A stretch of 64,000 nt of DNA from Leptospira koniambonensis (GCF_004769555.1 NZ_RQFY01000004.1:1872001-1936000), one strand, 5' to 3'. Counted from the first letter of the stretch, positions 34,690 to 43,673 are shown. A program made the numbers and translations. The notes: generated by a model from the letters alone, not told the origin.

Positions 34690-35646
34690 ATGAATTTATT
34701 TATTACCGGAGCTTCCGGATTTGTAGGCGGTGCGATCGCTCGTCATTTAAAAGGAAAACATAAGATAAAGGTATTATCCAGATCTGCAAAAACAGACTCG
34801 GTCCTAACTGAACAGGGTTTTGAAATAGTAAGCGGAAGTTTAGAATCTATCACTTCTCAAGATCTTAACGGAATAGATATTGTGATCCATTGCGCAGCAT
34901 TTGTTGGTCCATGGGGAAGTCTCCAAGATTTTTGGAAAGGAAATGTAGAGGGGACCACTCGTTTATTAGAGGCTTCTCAAAAAGCAGGAGTTAAAAGATT
35001 TATACATATGGGAACAGAAGCTGCTCTGTTTCACGGACAAGACATGGTCCAGATAGATGAGACTTATCCATATCCTAAAAAAACTCCTTACTATTATAGC
35101 CGCAGCAAAGGAGAGGCAGAAAGAAGAGTGGTCTCAGCAAATCGTTCTGGATTTGAAACGATAGCTCTTAGGCCTAGACTAGTTTGGGGTCCAGGAGATA
35201 CTTCAGTTCTTCCTGTTCTCAAAAAGATGGTGTCTGAAGGAAAATTCATGTGGCTGGATGGGGGAAGTGCCAAAACTTCTGTGACCTGTATTCCTAATTT
35301 GGTGCATGCAACTGAACTTGCTTTAACTAAAGGTGTGCCAGGCCAAATATATTTCATCACTGACGACGAAGATAAAACAGTAAAAACATTTTTAACAGAG
35401 ATGATGCAAACCCAAGGAATTTCACTTCCTCAAGCTTCTATCCCTTCTTCACTTGCCGGATTTTTGGCGATGATAGTGGAGGGGATCTGGAGAATATTCG
35501 GAATTCGTAAAGAACCTCCTATGATGAGATTTCCTGTGGATATTATGGGAAAAGAATGTACTATCCGTATCGATAAGGCTAAAAAAGAATTAGGATATAA
35601 ACCTGTGGTTAGTATTGCGCAAGGTTTACAGTTAATGAAAGGTTGA
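34690..35646 (+). CDS. NAD-dependent epimerase/dehydratase (extended SDR)
   Basis: 318 aa from ATG at 34690, where GGAG sits 6 bases upstream and the Rossmann strand begins at once: MNLFITGASGFVGGAIARHL. The active-site Y-x-x-x-K is YYYSRSKGEAE, and a catalytic Thr/Ser region (HMGTEAALF) is in place. Family knowledge: this group includes 3-beta-hydroxysteroid dehydrogenase-like and nucleotide-sugar epimerases; the longer in-window frame upstream of 34690 is not needed. It is convergent with the ArsR gene, 9 bp apart. Substrate unknown. Confidence 0.88.
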   Translation: MNLFITGASGFVGGAIARHLKGKHKIKVLSRSAKTDSVLTEQGFEIVSGSLESITSQDLNGIDIVIHCAAFVGPWGSLQDFWKGNVEGTTRLLEASQKAGVKRFIHMGTEAALFHGQDMVQIDETYPYPKKTPYYYSRSKGEAERRVVSANRSGFETIALRPRLVWGPGDTSVLPVLKKMVSEGKFMWLDGGSAKTSVTCIPNLVHATELALTKGVPGQIYFITDDEDKTVKTFLTEMMQTQGISLPQASIPSSLAGFLAMIVEGIWRIFGIRKEPPMMRFPVDIMGKECTIRIDKAKKELGYKPVVSIAQGLQLMKG

Positions 35647-35655
35647 GTTTCTGAG

Positions 35656-36000
35656 TTAGACTTTCATCTCGGAAACTTCTTCTTGCCGGCTTTCTATCTT
35701 TGCGCTTTTTAAAATAGTCTCGAGTAGACCTGGAAATTTTTTTTCCAGGTCATCCTTTCGGATGATTGAAAATCTTTGAGTCCCTTCGTATCTAGTAAAA
35801 ATCATCCCGGCATCTCTCAATTTCCCCATATGGTAGGAGAGATTTGTTTTCGGCGCATAGACAAGAAAGGTGGAACAATTGGATTCACCTTTTTCTGAAA
35901 GATCCAATAATATCTTCCTGCGGATCGGATCACTTACCGCTTCGAATATAGAGTTCAATTCTATCTGATCTAAATTGGGATGAGTTGGCTGTTTAGACAT
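35656..36000 (-). CDS. ArsR-family transcriptional regulator
   Basis: About 114 aa from ATG at 36000; a TTG start at 36060 would place the start inside or upstream of the operator and is less likely. The winged-helix core reads IFEAVSDPIRRKILLDLSEKGESN, then TNLSYHMGKLRDAGMIFTRYEG. One Cys is present but no metal motif. It sits next to two identical mirror-image palindromes (36030-36097), so it probably represses itself and perhaps the divergent 36165 gene. The signal is unknown. Confidence 0.85.
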   Translation of the reverse strand: MSKQPTHPNLDQIELNSIFEAVSDPIRRKILLDLSEKGESNCSTFLVYAPKTNLSYHMGKLRDAGMIFTRYEGTQRFSIIRKDDLEKKFPGLLETILKSAKIESRQEEVSEMKV

Positions 36001-36029
36001 CGGAATTTTTTTCCAATACTCCTTATAAA

Positions 36030-36047
36030 GTTCAATAATATTTGAAC
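36030..36047. promoter_or_regulatory. ArsR operator site 1 (18-bp palindrome)
   Basis: GTTCAATAATATTTGAAC has 6-bp perfect arms (GTTCAA / TTGAAC). Its exact reverse complement occurs at 36080-36097. It lies 30 bp upstream of the ArsR start codon. Confidence 0.75.
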
Positions 36048-36079
36048 AAAAGATTGACAAGCACTTTCTAAGTTTTAAA

Positions 36080-36097
36080 GTTCAAATATTATTGAAC
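36080..36097. promoter_or_regulatory. ArsR operator site 2 (mirror copy)
   Basis: GTTCAAATATTATTGAAC is the exact reverse complement of site 1, centred 50 bp away. It sits about 68 bp before the start of the divergent 36165 gene, so one regulator could control both directions. AAAG flanks both sites at the same end. Confidence 0.75.
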
Positions 36098-36164
36098 TAA
36101 TGGGAAAAAGCCTCGATTTGCCTTAATATCTAAAGATTGCGCAAACGGGACAAAGGAGACTCCT

Positions 36165-36410
36165 ATGAGAATACTTAGGTCGATTCAGAAAACCTACCAA
36201 TATTTGCCGATTCTGCTGTTTTCCTTCTTCTTTATCACTCCTCTTTTCGGAGATGAGGTAAGGCTGAAATCAGGGAAAGTCCTGAAAAATCTGAAATTGG
36301 AGAAGGAAGCGGAAGAATATTATATTTTTAGTTTAGAAGATTCTATCCCGGTCCGGATCTCAAAATCTGAGGTCGAAGTATCCAGGCTGAAAACAATACA
36401 CAAGAATTGA
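36165..36410 (+). CDS. Short secreted protein, possible N-terminal part of a split outer-membrane protein
   Basis: 81 aa. AAGGAG precedes the start. A signal peptide (about residues 10-29, ending LFGD) is followed by a small beta domain (VRLKSGKVLKNLKLE and IPVRISKSEVEV). It ends in TTGA, where the next frame begins. The next protein looks like a beta barrel without a signal peptide, so these two may be one gene broken by a -1 shift, or a coupled pair. It lies divergent from the ArsR gene with palindromic operators between. Confidence 0.65.
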   Translation: MRILRSIQKTYQYLPILLFSFFFITPLFGDEVRLKSGKVLKNLKLEKEAEEYYIFSLEDSIPVRISKSEVEVSRLKTIHKN

Positions 36411-37513
36411 AGGAACAAAAACAGATCCCTTCCAAAAGAAATTATGATCTGGTTTGGACTCAGGCCCTGACAAATGATGTGTTCATCAACGGTAACAGTT
36501 TATTCGGAAACGCTTTTGATAGAAGAGCAGGTCTTCCTTATTCAGAAGTCCCTAGATCATTGATCCTGGATACAATGGTGAATATCCCAACACCTGTAGA
36601 AGGTTTGCAGCTGATCATCAGAGATTATTCTCCTTTGACCGGAAGAACAAACAGAGATGTGGATGGAGTTTTTCAATCACATCCATATGGACCAGGGGTC
36701 GATCTGGATAAGGTTGCAGAAGATCCAAATACAAATAGATTGAGAAAGGAGCCTAACGGACTTAGAGAAGGTCTTGCCACTCTTCTTAATTATAAATGGT
36801 CCACAAATCGTTTAGGAGATTGGAATGCAGGTTGGATCTATTACGCGAACAACCAGCCGAGTTTTGCTCTAGGACTTTTCACTTTTGGTTGGGCATTGCC
36901 TGTTTTGAAGTATATTCATCCGACCTACACTTATAACGTGAGAGTGACTTCTGAAAGAATTGGAGGCTCAAGTATCGCAGGGGAGAAGGACCTGGAGTCT
37001 GGATATCCTACGAATGCATTTAATGGCACAACTTTTCATAGATTCTCAGTATTTCATGAATATGAGATCACTGAAAATTTTAAGATCCAACCAGGGATCG
37101 ATTTTGGATACCAATACTATAATGATAATATAGATAGAAGGTCCGGATTTAAGAATATAGATTATAAGGTAACTGTAAAGTATTTGGGATTCTCTTTTTC
37201 ACTCACGGATGTTTATAGACCAAATACCTATATGATAGATAATAATTATTATTATCCAAATAACGTGGGAGGTCAAACAGTAGGGACAGTTCCGGGAGCA
37301 ACTTGGGTTGGTCCATTAACTGGGAATTCTAATGATGGATTGACTATTGATCCTTCTAAAGGTTATGGACTCGTGAATGATTTTATCTTAAGTTCCATCC
37401 AAAATTCAGGATTAGATCCTAATGTAAAGCAGGCTCTCGTAAATAAACACCTGGAGCAAAAGATCCCTCTTCATAGTATTATCTGGTCTTTTGGATATTC
37501 TATCAGGATCTAA
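36407..37513 (+). CDS. Outer-membrane-protein-like barrel lacking its own signal peptide
   Basis: 368 aa from a TTG start that overlaps the preceding stop (TTGA); the frame is open upstream only to 36371 and holds no ATG. The sequence is rich in aromatic, alternating strands (LLNYKWSTNRLGDWNAGWIYY, FKIQPGIDFGYQYYND) as in porin-like barrels and ends in SFGYSIRI. No signal peptide and no ribosome site are seen, which is odd for an outer-membrane protein. The preceding 81-aa frame supplies a signal. A bidirectional terminator follows. Confidence 0.65.
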   Translation: MKEQKQIPSKRNYDLVWTQALTNDVFINGNSLFGNAFDRRAGLPYSEVPRSLILDTMVNIPTPVEGLQLIIRDYSPLTGRTNRDVDGVFQSHPYGPGVDLDKVAEDPNTNRLRKEPNGLREGLATLLNYKWSTNRLGDWNAGWIYYANNQPSFALGLFTFGWALPVLKYIHPTYTYNVRVTSERIGGSSIAGEKDLESGYPTNAFNGTTFHRFSVFHEYEITENFKIQPGIDFGYQYYNDNIDRRSGFKNIDYKVTVKYLGFSFSLTDVYRPNTYMIDNNYYYPNNVGGQTVGTVPGATWVGPLTGNSNDGLTIDPSKGYGLVNDFILSSIQNSGLDPNVKQALVNKHLEQKIPLHSIIWSFGYSIRI

Positions 37514-37518
37514 AATAA

Positions 37519-37573
37519 ACACCGGAAGAGAATATTAGAAATTTATGATCTGATTCTTCTTCCGGTGTTCTTT
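37519..37573. terminator. Bidirectional terminator between convergent genes
   Basis: A perfect 11-bp pair ACACCGGAAGA / TCTTCCGGTGT (37519-37529 with 37558-37568) with a 28-nt loop has T-rich tails on both sides. It would serve both the outer-membrane protein gene (plus) and the carbonic anhydrase gene (minus). Confidence 0.7.
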
Positions 37574-37590
37574 TCGAATGGTTAAACAAA

Positions 37591-38202
37591 TTATAAAGCT
37601 CTGCCTATTTTGGTAGCTTCTTCTACTTCTACAAGTTTTCCAGTTTTCACATCGTAGAAATATCCATAAACAGGAATATCCTTAGGGATCAAAGGATGGT
37701 TTCTGATCCTTTTTACATCATCTACCACACTTTTTTCTAGACTTTCAAATGTAAGAAAGGAGATAAACCTAGCTTCATCCGAGCCTCCAGATTCTTCTTT
37801 ATTCTTCCATCCGCTGGAATCCACAGTTGCTGTTTTTAAACTTTTTTCCAAAAGGTTGCGAATAATCTGATCAGTGAATAAAGCCATTCCACAATCAGAA
37901 TGATGGATTACGAAAAATTCTTTCGTGCCCAAAAGTTTGTGGGAGATGATAAGAGATCGGATCGCATCGTCACTCGCTCTTCCTCCAGCGTTTCGTATAA
38001 CGTGCGCATCTCCTTCCGAAAGACCCGCGTACTTAGCCGGATCCAAACGTGCGTCCATGCAGGTCAGGATGGTAAAACTTCTGGCAGGGGGAAGAGCCAA
38101 TTCTCCCTTTTTACCGAACTCAGAAACATATTTCTGGTTCGCTTCTATGACTTCTTGATGCACTTTGCTGGTTTCTTTTTGCAATGTAGTTGAGTTTGAC
38201 AT
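37591..38202 (-). CDS. Beta-class carbonic anhydrase
   Basis: 203 aa. Zinc-site motifs are clear: CMDARLDP (Cys48, Asp50, Arg52) and HHSDCGM (His101, Cys104). [15 protein letters not shown] follows the usual beta-CA pattern. Reaction: interconversion of CO2 and bicarbonate, in the cytosol (no signal peptide). The shape, with a short C terminus, resembles the smaller mycobacterial Rv1284-like group. It stands alone and shares a terminator with the convergent gene. Confidence 0.92.
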   Translation of the reverse strand: MSNSTTLQKETSKVHQEVIEANQKYVSEFGKKGELALPPARSFTILTCMDARLDPAKYAGLSEGDAHVIRNAGGRASDDAIRSLIISHKLLGTKEFFVIHHSDCGMALFTDQIIRNLLEKSLKTATVDSSGWKNKEESGGSDEARFISFLTFESLEKSVVDDVKRIRNHPLIPKDIPVYGYFYDVKTGKLVEVEEATKIGRAL

Positions 38203-38340
38203 GGTGGATATTGTATCCGTAATAGCAGATATTGCTTTTGATTTTAGCAGAGATGGGAGAAAAAAGGCCTTAGATTGTTTAATCAGTTAGGGAGAAGGTC
38301 AGTATTTTATACTAAAAGATCGATGGGTTTAAAAACCGCA

Positions 38341-38377
38341 GGTTGGAGTTCCTACTTGGAGAGAAGGAGTTCCAACT
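38341..38377. repeat. Dispersed hairpin repeat
   Basis: GTTGGAGTTCCT (38342) pairs with AGGAGTTCCAAC (ending about 38376) with two G-U wobbles as RNA. It is preceded by AAACCGCAG as in the copy at 29.6 kb. It lies in the 268-bp gap between the carbonic anhydrase and the next lipoprotein; no gene is seen in the gap. Confidence 0.55.
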
Positions 38378-38470
38378 AAACAGGAAATAAATTTCCAGAA
38401 AATATAAGATAAACCATGTCTGAATGATCGGCTGCCTTGGTATAGATTTCAGGATGGAAGTTCCAAATCT

Positions 38471-39472
38471 ATGATCAAAAAAATATTCTGCCTAATATTC
38501 TTATCCATACTCGTACTGAATTGTTCAAGCTTTCAGAAAATTTTTAAGAAAGATCGCGATGATTTTCTATTTTCTTCCCGTTATAAAGAAACTCAGGTGT
38601 TTTTCATCCAAGCAGGTAAGGATTCTCAAATAAAAGGAGAAGAGGGAACTATTATACATTTTCCTCTTGGTTCTCTTCTTGGAGAAAATGGGAGACCATT
38701 AGTGGGAGAAGTTCGAGTAGAACTTTCAGAATATTATTCAAATGCAGATATTTTGCTTTCTGGTTTAACCACTACAAGCGGAGAAAAATCGATCGAGACC
38801 AAGGGAATGATACGCTTAGAAGTATATTCATCCGAAGGACAGAAAGCAAAGGTTAATAAAGGAAATCCTGTCCGTGTAGAATTTAAAAATCCTATGGAAC
38901 CGGGTTATGAGATTTTCTATGGGAAGAAGAAAGAAGACGGAAGTTTGGATTGGACGAATGACAGTCTCAGTTGGAAATCCGATCTTTCTTTTGCTCCTGC
39001 TAAGACAAAAGCACAAGCAGCAATGCCTTCTTCTTATGGAAGAGAAGAGTCAATTTCTGTAACACAAGGGGCAGGAGTTGCAATTTATAATTTCAATTGG
39101 ATCAATTGTGATCGATTTCTGAAATTTGCACCGATCATTCCGCTTCATTTGAATGTTTTGGAAGAAGAGTTATTAAAAAGGAATTACGAGGACAGACCAG
39201 TCTTTTTACTGATATTTAAAGATATCAGTTCTATTATGCCTACATATATAGAATCGAGCAAAAGAGTTTTATATTTTCCTAATTTACCTCCAGGAAAAAA
39301 AGCAACTGTGATCGGATGGAGAAAGTCCGGTGAGACTAGATGGCTTTATTGGAAAAAAGATGTAGTGATTGGCGAAGAAGATAATCTAAATCCTGAATGG
39401 ACTTCTTATACCACAAAACAATTGGCTAAACTTTTAAAAGAGATAAAGCCTGAGGTGCAGGAAAATAAATAA
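38471..39472 (+). CDS. Lipoprotein of unknown function
   Basis: 333 aa. The signal ends LVLNCSS, a lipobox. A beta-rich domain (about 45-160) contains IIHFPLGSLL, GEVRVELSEYYSNADILLSGLTTT and ETKGMIRLEVYS. It resembles a domain I recall from secreted Bacteroidota lipoproteins, but I cannot name it with certainty. The C-terminal part (YFPNLPPGKKATVIGW) looks like another beta domain. A single cell-envelope protein of unknown role, with no obvious operon partner. Confidence 0.7.
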   Translation: MIKKIFCLIFLSILVLNCSSFQKIFKKDRDDFLFSSRYKETQVFFIQAGKDSQIKGEEGTIIHFPLGSLLGENGRPLVGEVRVELSEYYSNADILLSGLTTTSGEKSIETKGMIRLEVYSSEGQKAKVNKGNPVRVEFKNPMEPGYEIFYGKKKEDGSLDWTNDSLSWKSDLSFAPAKTKAQAAMPSSYGREESISVTQGAGVAIYNFNWINCDRFLKFAPIIPLHLNVLEEELLKRNYEDRPVFLLIFKDISSIMPTYIESSKRVLYFPNLPPGKKATVIGWRKSGETRWLYWKKDVVIGEEDNLNPEWTSYTTKQLAKLLKEIKPEVQENK

Positions 39473-39618
39473 GAATACTGCAAGTATGTTTAGCCTTTTG
39501 TTCTAAAACATACTTTAAATAAAACGAATGTTTTAGCTTATTTATAAATTTTGAAACTTACTCTCAAATTGAAGGATAAAAAAATTCTAATAATCTAACT
39601 TTTTTCTGCCTCCAGGCC

Positions 39619-39647
39619 TTGACCGATTTTAATTCTAGAACTATTCT
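39619..39647 (+). promoter_or_regulatory. Sigma-70-type promoter of the peroxidase operon
   Basis: TTGACC (39619-39624) and TATTCT (39642-39647) are separated by exactly 17 bp, and lie 28 bp before the peroxidase ATG. The rest of the 202-bp gap is AT-rich with no gene. Confidence 0.65.
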
Positions 39648-39674
39648 AAGCGAAAATTTTGTCGGCGATGTGGA

Positions 39675-40835
39675 ATGAAAGTAACGCTGTTTTCACGAAT
39701 CGATTCCAAGTTTTTAGGATGTATATTTCTTATATTCGTTTTTTATTGTATAGGTTGTGATTCTCAAAAGAAAAAAGACACTGACCTAACGGAGCTTACC
39801 TATATTCCGAGCGGAATTTTAGGATTACCAGACTTACCTGTCCCTAAGAATAATCCTCAATCAAACGACAAAGTGTCGTTAGGCGCTAAATTATATTCTG
39901 ATAAACGATTTAGTGCAGATGGAACTGTGTCCTGCGCCACATGTCATAAGCCTGAACAAGCATTTGTAGATAAACTGAAGGTATCTAAAGGTATTAAAAA
40001 TCTTACTGGAACCAGGAATGCTCCTACAGTATTAAATGCAGTTTATTATAAGACACAATTCTGGGATGGAAGAAGAAATGATTTAGAAAGTCAGTCTAAA
40101 GATCCTCTTTTGAATCCAGTAGAGCATGGCTTATCAAGTCATGATGATCTTATAAAGATCGTAAAATCAGATCATGATTACACTTCTAAGTTTAAAGTAG
40201 TATTTGGGATCGATCCAGATTCTATTAAGATAGACCACGTCGCATTAGCAATCGCGTCCTTCGAAAGAACAATCATCTCCGGAAATTCTCCTTTTGATCG
40301 TTATAGATTTGGAAAAGAAGAGAAAGCTTTATCTGAATCTGCGATCCGAGGTTTGAATTTGTATATGGGTAAGGCTAGATGCCAAGATTGCCATACGATA
40401 GGAGAAACATACGCAATCTTTATTGATGATAAATTCCATAATTTGGGAGTGGGTTTTAAAAGGATCCAACCTAAATTAGAAGAGATCCTTCAGAAAAAAG
40501 CAGAATCCAAAAATACTCCTACTTCTGACGAAGAAATACTTACGAATTTAGAATCTTCTGAGCTGGGAAGATTTGCTGTTACCGGAATCAGTGAAGACCT
40601 CGGAGCATTTAAAACTCCGGGGCTTAGAAACATCGCATTAACTTCTCCTTATATGCATGACGGAAGTTTAACAAGCCTAGAACAAGTCATTGATCTGTAC
40701 GATAGAGGCGGAGAAACGAATCCTTTCTTAAGTAGCGGTATTCGTCCTTTGGGACTGAGCGGCCAAGAGAAAGCAGACCTTGTATCTTTTTTAAAATCCT
40801 TAACGAGTCCGGTATTGCCTAACATGCCGAAATGA
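39675..40835 (+). CDS. Di-haem cytochrome c peroxidase (MauG/CcpA family), lipoprotein
   Basis: 386 aa. A hydrophobic signal ends CIGC at residue 28, suggesting a lipid anchor. Two haem c sites are present: CATCH (87-91) and CQDCH (236-240). Other family elements are NAPTVLNA, FWDGRRNDLESQ, PVEHG, FKTPGLRNI and YMHDGS. Family knowledge: these periplasmic enzymes reduce hydrogen peroxide or act as MauG-like oxidases. It is the first gene of an operon with a Tat-type phosphoesterase and a single-haem cytochrome. Confidence 0.93.
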   Translation: MKVTLFSRIDSKFLGCIFLIFVFYCIGCDSQKKKDTDLTELTYIPSGILGLPDLPVPKNNPQSNDKVSLGAKLYSDKRFSADGTVSCATCHKPEQAFVDKLKVSKGIKNLTGTRNAPTVLNAVYYKTQFWDGRRNDLESQSKDPLLNPVEHGLSSHDDLIKIVKSDHDYTSKFKVVFGIDPDSIKIDHVALAIASFERTIISGNSPFDRYRFGKEEKALSESAIRGLNLYMGKARCQDCHTIGETYAIFIDDKFHNLGVGFKRIQPKLEEILQKKAESKNTPTSDEEILTNLESSELGRFAVTGISEDLGAFKTPGLRNIALTSPYMHDGSLTSLEQVIDLYDRGGETNPFLSSGIRPLGLSGQEKADLVSFLKSLTSPVLPNMPK

Positions 40836-40868
40836 ATGGATCGGAAATATTCCGATGGGAGGAAAGTT

Positions 40869-41954
40869 ATGGAAGAGAGTAACCTAAGCAGGAAGGATTT
40901 TTTGCGCGGAATGGGAGGTTTACTCGCCGCGAGTATTGTTCCAATGAGTTTGGTTGAGATTGCCTGTGGAGGAAGAGGAAAGGGCACTCATGAAAAATTT
41001 ACTTTTGCCTTTATATCTGATCCTCACCTAACACATATTAAAGGAACAAATTTCGTTCGTAATTTTGACACTGGTCTGAATAAAGCAATCGAAACCGTAA
41101 ACTTAATGTTCCCAAGGCCTGACTTTGTAGTATTCGGAGGAGATCTTGCACAATTAGGAAAAAGAGAAGAATTGGATCATGGTATGGAGCTTCTCTCTAA
41201 GTTGAAAGTTCCAGTCAAGTATGTGATCGGAGAACATGATTATTACTTGGATATGGGAAATTATTGGCAGGATAAGATCAGCAAACTCAATTATTCGTTC
41301 GATCATAAGGGAGTTCATTTTGTAGTCTTGAATAGTATTCTTACATATGATACCTGGATCAAACGTTGGACAACTCCTGAAGAAAGAATGAATGAAATGG
41401 CCCGTTTGGATAATCCGAATGGCTCTCCATTTATGGTGGGCGATGATCAGATCGCCTGGTTGAAAAAAGATCTGGAGAATATTAACAGTGGAACTCCATT
41501 AGTAGTTCTTTCTCATTCTCCATTATATAAAATTTATAAACCTTGGAATTTTTGGACTGACGATGCTGAGAAGATCCAATCCGTCCTAAGTAAATTTGAT
41601 AATGTAACAGTCTTCCATGGGCATGTACATCAAGTTTTGTACAACCAGATCAAGAATATAAGTTTCTATGCCTTGATGTCTACTGCTTGGCCATGGCCTT
41701 ATCCTGAAAGTTATACTCAATCACCGCATTATATTCCTAAGATGACAGTTTTCATGAATCGTCAAGATCCATTCCATGAGAGAGATGGAACTGGTTGGGC
41801 ATTCGTGAATATGGATAATGCAAGAGAGGAAATGCATTATAAACTTTGGGAGAATAAGGACCGGATCGTAAGATACGACGAATCCGCAGGGCATCCGGTA
41901 GATTCAACTTACCAAAAGCCTGAATCTAGAATTCTTCCTCAAACTCATTATTAG
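40869..41954 (+). CDS. Metallophosphoesterase with Tat-type lipoprotein signal
   Basis: About 361 aa from ATG at 40869, where GGAGGAAAG gives a strong ribosome site; an in-frame ATG at 40836 is less likely. The signal has SRKDFLRG (Tat-like, RK rather than RR), a hydrophobic run and EIACGG, so it may be a Tat-exported lipoprotein. Calcineurin-like metal motifs: DPHLTH, GGDLAQ, GEHDYY, SHSPL and HGHVHQ. Substrate unknown. It follows the peroxidase and precedes a cytochrome by 9 bp in the same operon. Confidence 0.88.
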   Translation: MEESNLSRKDFLRGMGGLLAASIVPMSLVEIACGGRGKGTHEKFTFAFISDPHLTHIKGTNFVRNFDTGLNKAIETVNLMFPRPDFVVFGGDLAQLGKREELDHGMELLSKLKVPVKYVIGEHDYYLDMGNYWQDKISKLNYSFDHKGVHFVVLNSILTYDTWIKRWTTPEERMNEMARLDNPNGSPFMVGDDQIAWLKKDLENINSGTPLVVLSHSPLYKIYKPWNFWTDDAEKIQSVLSKFDNVTVFHGHVHQVLYNQIKNISFYALMSTAWPWPYPESYTQSPHYIPKMTVFMNRQDPFHERDGTGWAFVNMDNAREEMHYKLWENKDRIVRYDESAGHPVDSTYQKPESRILPQTHY

Positions 41955-41963
41955 GAGAATCTT

Positions 41964-42407
41964 ATGGACGATAGGCTAATGTTTAGAGAAAGATCTAAAT
42001 CTAAAATTTTATTCGGTATCTGTATTTCTGTTTTCTTTTCTATTTTCGGAACTGCTTCCTTGGTTTTCGCGGACGACTGGGATAAATCAAACGAAGATAA
42101 ATGGAATGCTGCATTTATGGAAACTGTAGCCCGAGGAGAAAAACTTTTTCATGGACCTGAATTAGGAGGTAATACAGTTCAATGCGCCATGTGCCATCCG
42201 AACGCCACCAATACTCACCCGGAGACTTATCCTAAATTCCAGAAACAGATCGGGAAGGTTTCCACATTAAGAGAGATGATCAATTGGTGTATCCAAAACC
42301 CACTCCAAGGTAAACCTTTGGCATATGATGATCCTAAGATGATTGCATTAGAAGCTTATATCATGTTTGAGAGAAGGAATTCTGTTCTAACTCCAGGAAA
42401 ACATTAG
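41964..42407 (+). CDS. Small c-type cytochrome
   Basis: 147 aa. AGGAG lies 7 bases before the start. A signal peptide (about 15-36, FADDW) precedes one haem site CAMCH near residue 74 and a distal Met-rich tail (MIALEAYIMFE). Function: periplasmic electron carrier, plausibly donating electrons to the di-haem peroxidase in the same operon. The TH-PETYPKFQKQ segment resembles SoxAX-type cytochromes in style but the family was not determined. Confidence 0.85.
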   Translation: MDDRLMFRERSKSKILFGICISVFFSIFGTASLVFADDWDKSNEDKWNAAFMETVARGEKLFHGPELGGNTVQCAMCHPNATNTHPETYPKFQKQIGKVSTLREMINWCIQNPLQGKPLAYDDPKMIALEAYIMFERRNSVLTPGKH

Positions 42408-42418
42408 AGGAAATGAAT

Positions 42419-42901
42419 ATGATTCGTTATCGTTTGTTTTGGGGAATTCTTTCTGTTTTATTTTTCTCGTTTGTTTTTTGTGGTTCCGAGATCAGTGATT
42501 CCAGATGTAAAACAGATTTGGAAAAAGGACTTTCTATCTTTGGAACTGTAGAAGATATACATGCAGAGAAGGCAATCTCGATTAAGGAATCTTTTTCCTC
42601 AGGAAGTAAGGATTTGCTGTACGTTCCCTTCTCCGCTAATATAAAATTAAAGGAAGATGTTCGAAATTATGTTCATCATGCCCAAGAAGGAAGATATCAT
42701 AGGGAATATGTTGGCTGGGTAATGCAAAATTCTGCAAATAAATCAGGAACGGAAAAACTTTTGCATTTTTCGTTGCTGGCTAATCTTTCTTCTTCTCGCT
42801 GGTATGATGCGAAAAGTGGTCAGATCATTCCTTTGAAGGGAATTTTAAGATATAAAAAAGAGGGAAACGAATGGATTTCCTTAGGTGCATTTGATAATTA
42901 A
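42419..42901 (+). CDS. Putative lipoprotein, last gene of the redox operon
   Basis: About 160 aa from ATG at 42419, since GAGG lies 8 bases before it and only 2 bases before the other ATG at 42413. The signal ends FVFCGS, a lipobox. The mature part is a beta-rich domain with no family I recognise (FGTVEDIHAEKAISIKE, WYDAKSGQIIPLKGILRYKKEG). It ends the operon of peroxidase, phosphoesterase and cytochrome and may be an accessory envelope protein. Confidence 0.65.
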   Translation: MIRYRLFWGILSVLFFSFVFCGSEISDSRCKTDLEKGLSIFGTVEDIHAEKAISIKESFSSGSKDLLYVPFSANIKLKEDVRNYVHHAQEGRYHREYVGWVMQNSANKSGTEKLLHFSLLANLSSSRWYDAKSGQIIPLKGILRYKKEGNEWISLGAFDN

Positions 42902-42998
42902 AATTTTTGAATATGCAACACCACAGCATTTGATCCGCAGGTTCCTTGCGGATTCTTTTTATCTGAGGAAGATCTATAATATTCTTCCTTATGAAAAA

Positions 42999-43673
42999 TT
43001 ACTGAGAAAATCTTTTATCACTCTTTTTGCGGGTTTTATCTCCGATCCATTGGAATGTTTGGACTAAAGCGATCAGAACGAAAACAGTAGCAAACATGAT
43101 ATCGTCTTCGTATCTATAATATCCAAATCGGATTGCAAGATCTCCAATTCCACCACCACCTACAATTCCTGCCATCGCAGAATATCCTAATAAACTGATG
43201 GTTGTAACTGTAATCGCTGAATAGATCCCGGGTAATGCTTCCGGTATCAAAACTTCTCTGATGATTAGTGAGAGTTTTGCTCCTGTAGAAACTGCTGCTT
43301 CTAAAACTCCTTCTGGAATTTCTCTAAGGGAGGTTTCGACTAACCTGGCTAAAAATGGGATGGCTGCTACAGAAAGTGGAACAGATGCCGCGAGTGGACC
43401 GATTGTAGTTCCTACTAATGTTTGAGTGAGAGGGATAAGTGCAACTAACAGGATCACAAATGGAATGGATCGAATTAAGTTTGCCAATATTCCGAGTACT
43501 GCATGAAAGAATCGATTTGGTATAAATAGTTTCTTATCAGTTAGATAGATCAAAAATCCCAAAGGAATTCCAAATACCAGAGCAGAAGATAAGGATATTC
43601 CAAGCATTAGGAATGTTTGCCCGAATGCATTGATCAGTTCCGGATATAATTCTATCCATTTAGAAAAATTCAT
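42999..43673 (-). CDS. metI: Methionine ABC importer permease MetI
   Basis: 224 aa with about five membrane segments. The EAA-like loop for MetN docking reads GVLEAAVSTGAKLSLIIREVLIPEALP, and the C-terminal GIGDLAIRFGYYRY is typical of MetI. Family knowledge: MetI-MetN import methionine (also D-methionine) delivered by MetQ. It overlaps metN by 4 bp and is the last gene of the metQNI operon. Confidence 0.93.
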   Translation of the reverse strand: MNFSKWIELYPELINAFGQTFLMLGISLSSALVFGIPLGFLIYLTDKKLFIPNRFFHAVLGILANLIRSIPFVILLVALIPLTQTLVGTTIGPLAASVPLSVAAIPFLARLVETSLREIPEGVLEAAVSTGAKLSLIIREVLIPEALPGIYSAITVTTISLLGYSAMAGIVGGGGIGDLAIRFGYYRYEDDIMFATVFVLIALVQTFQWIGDKTRKKSDKRFSQ

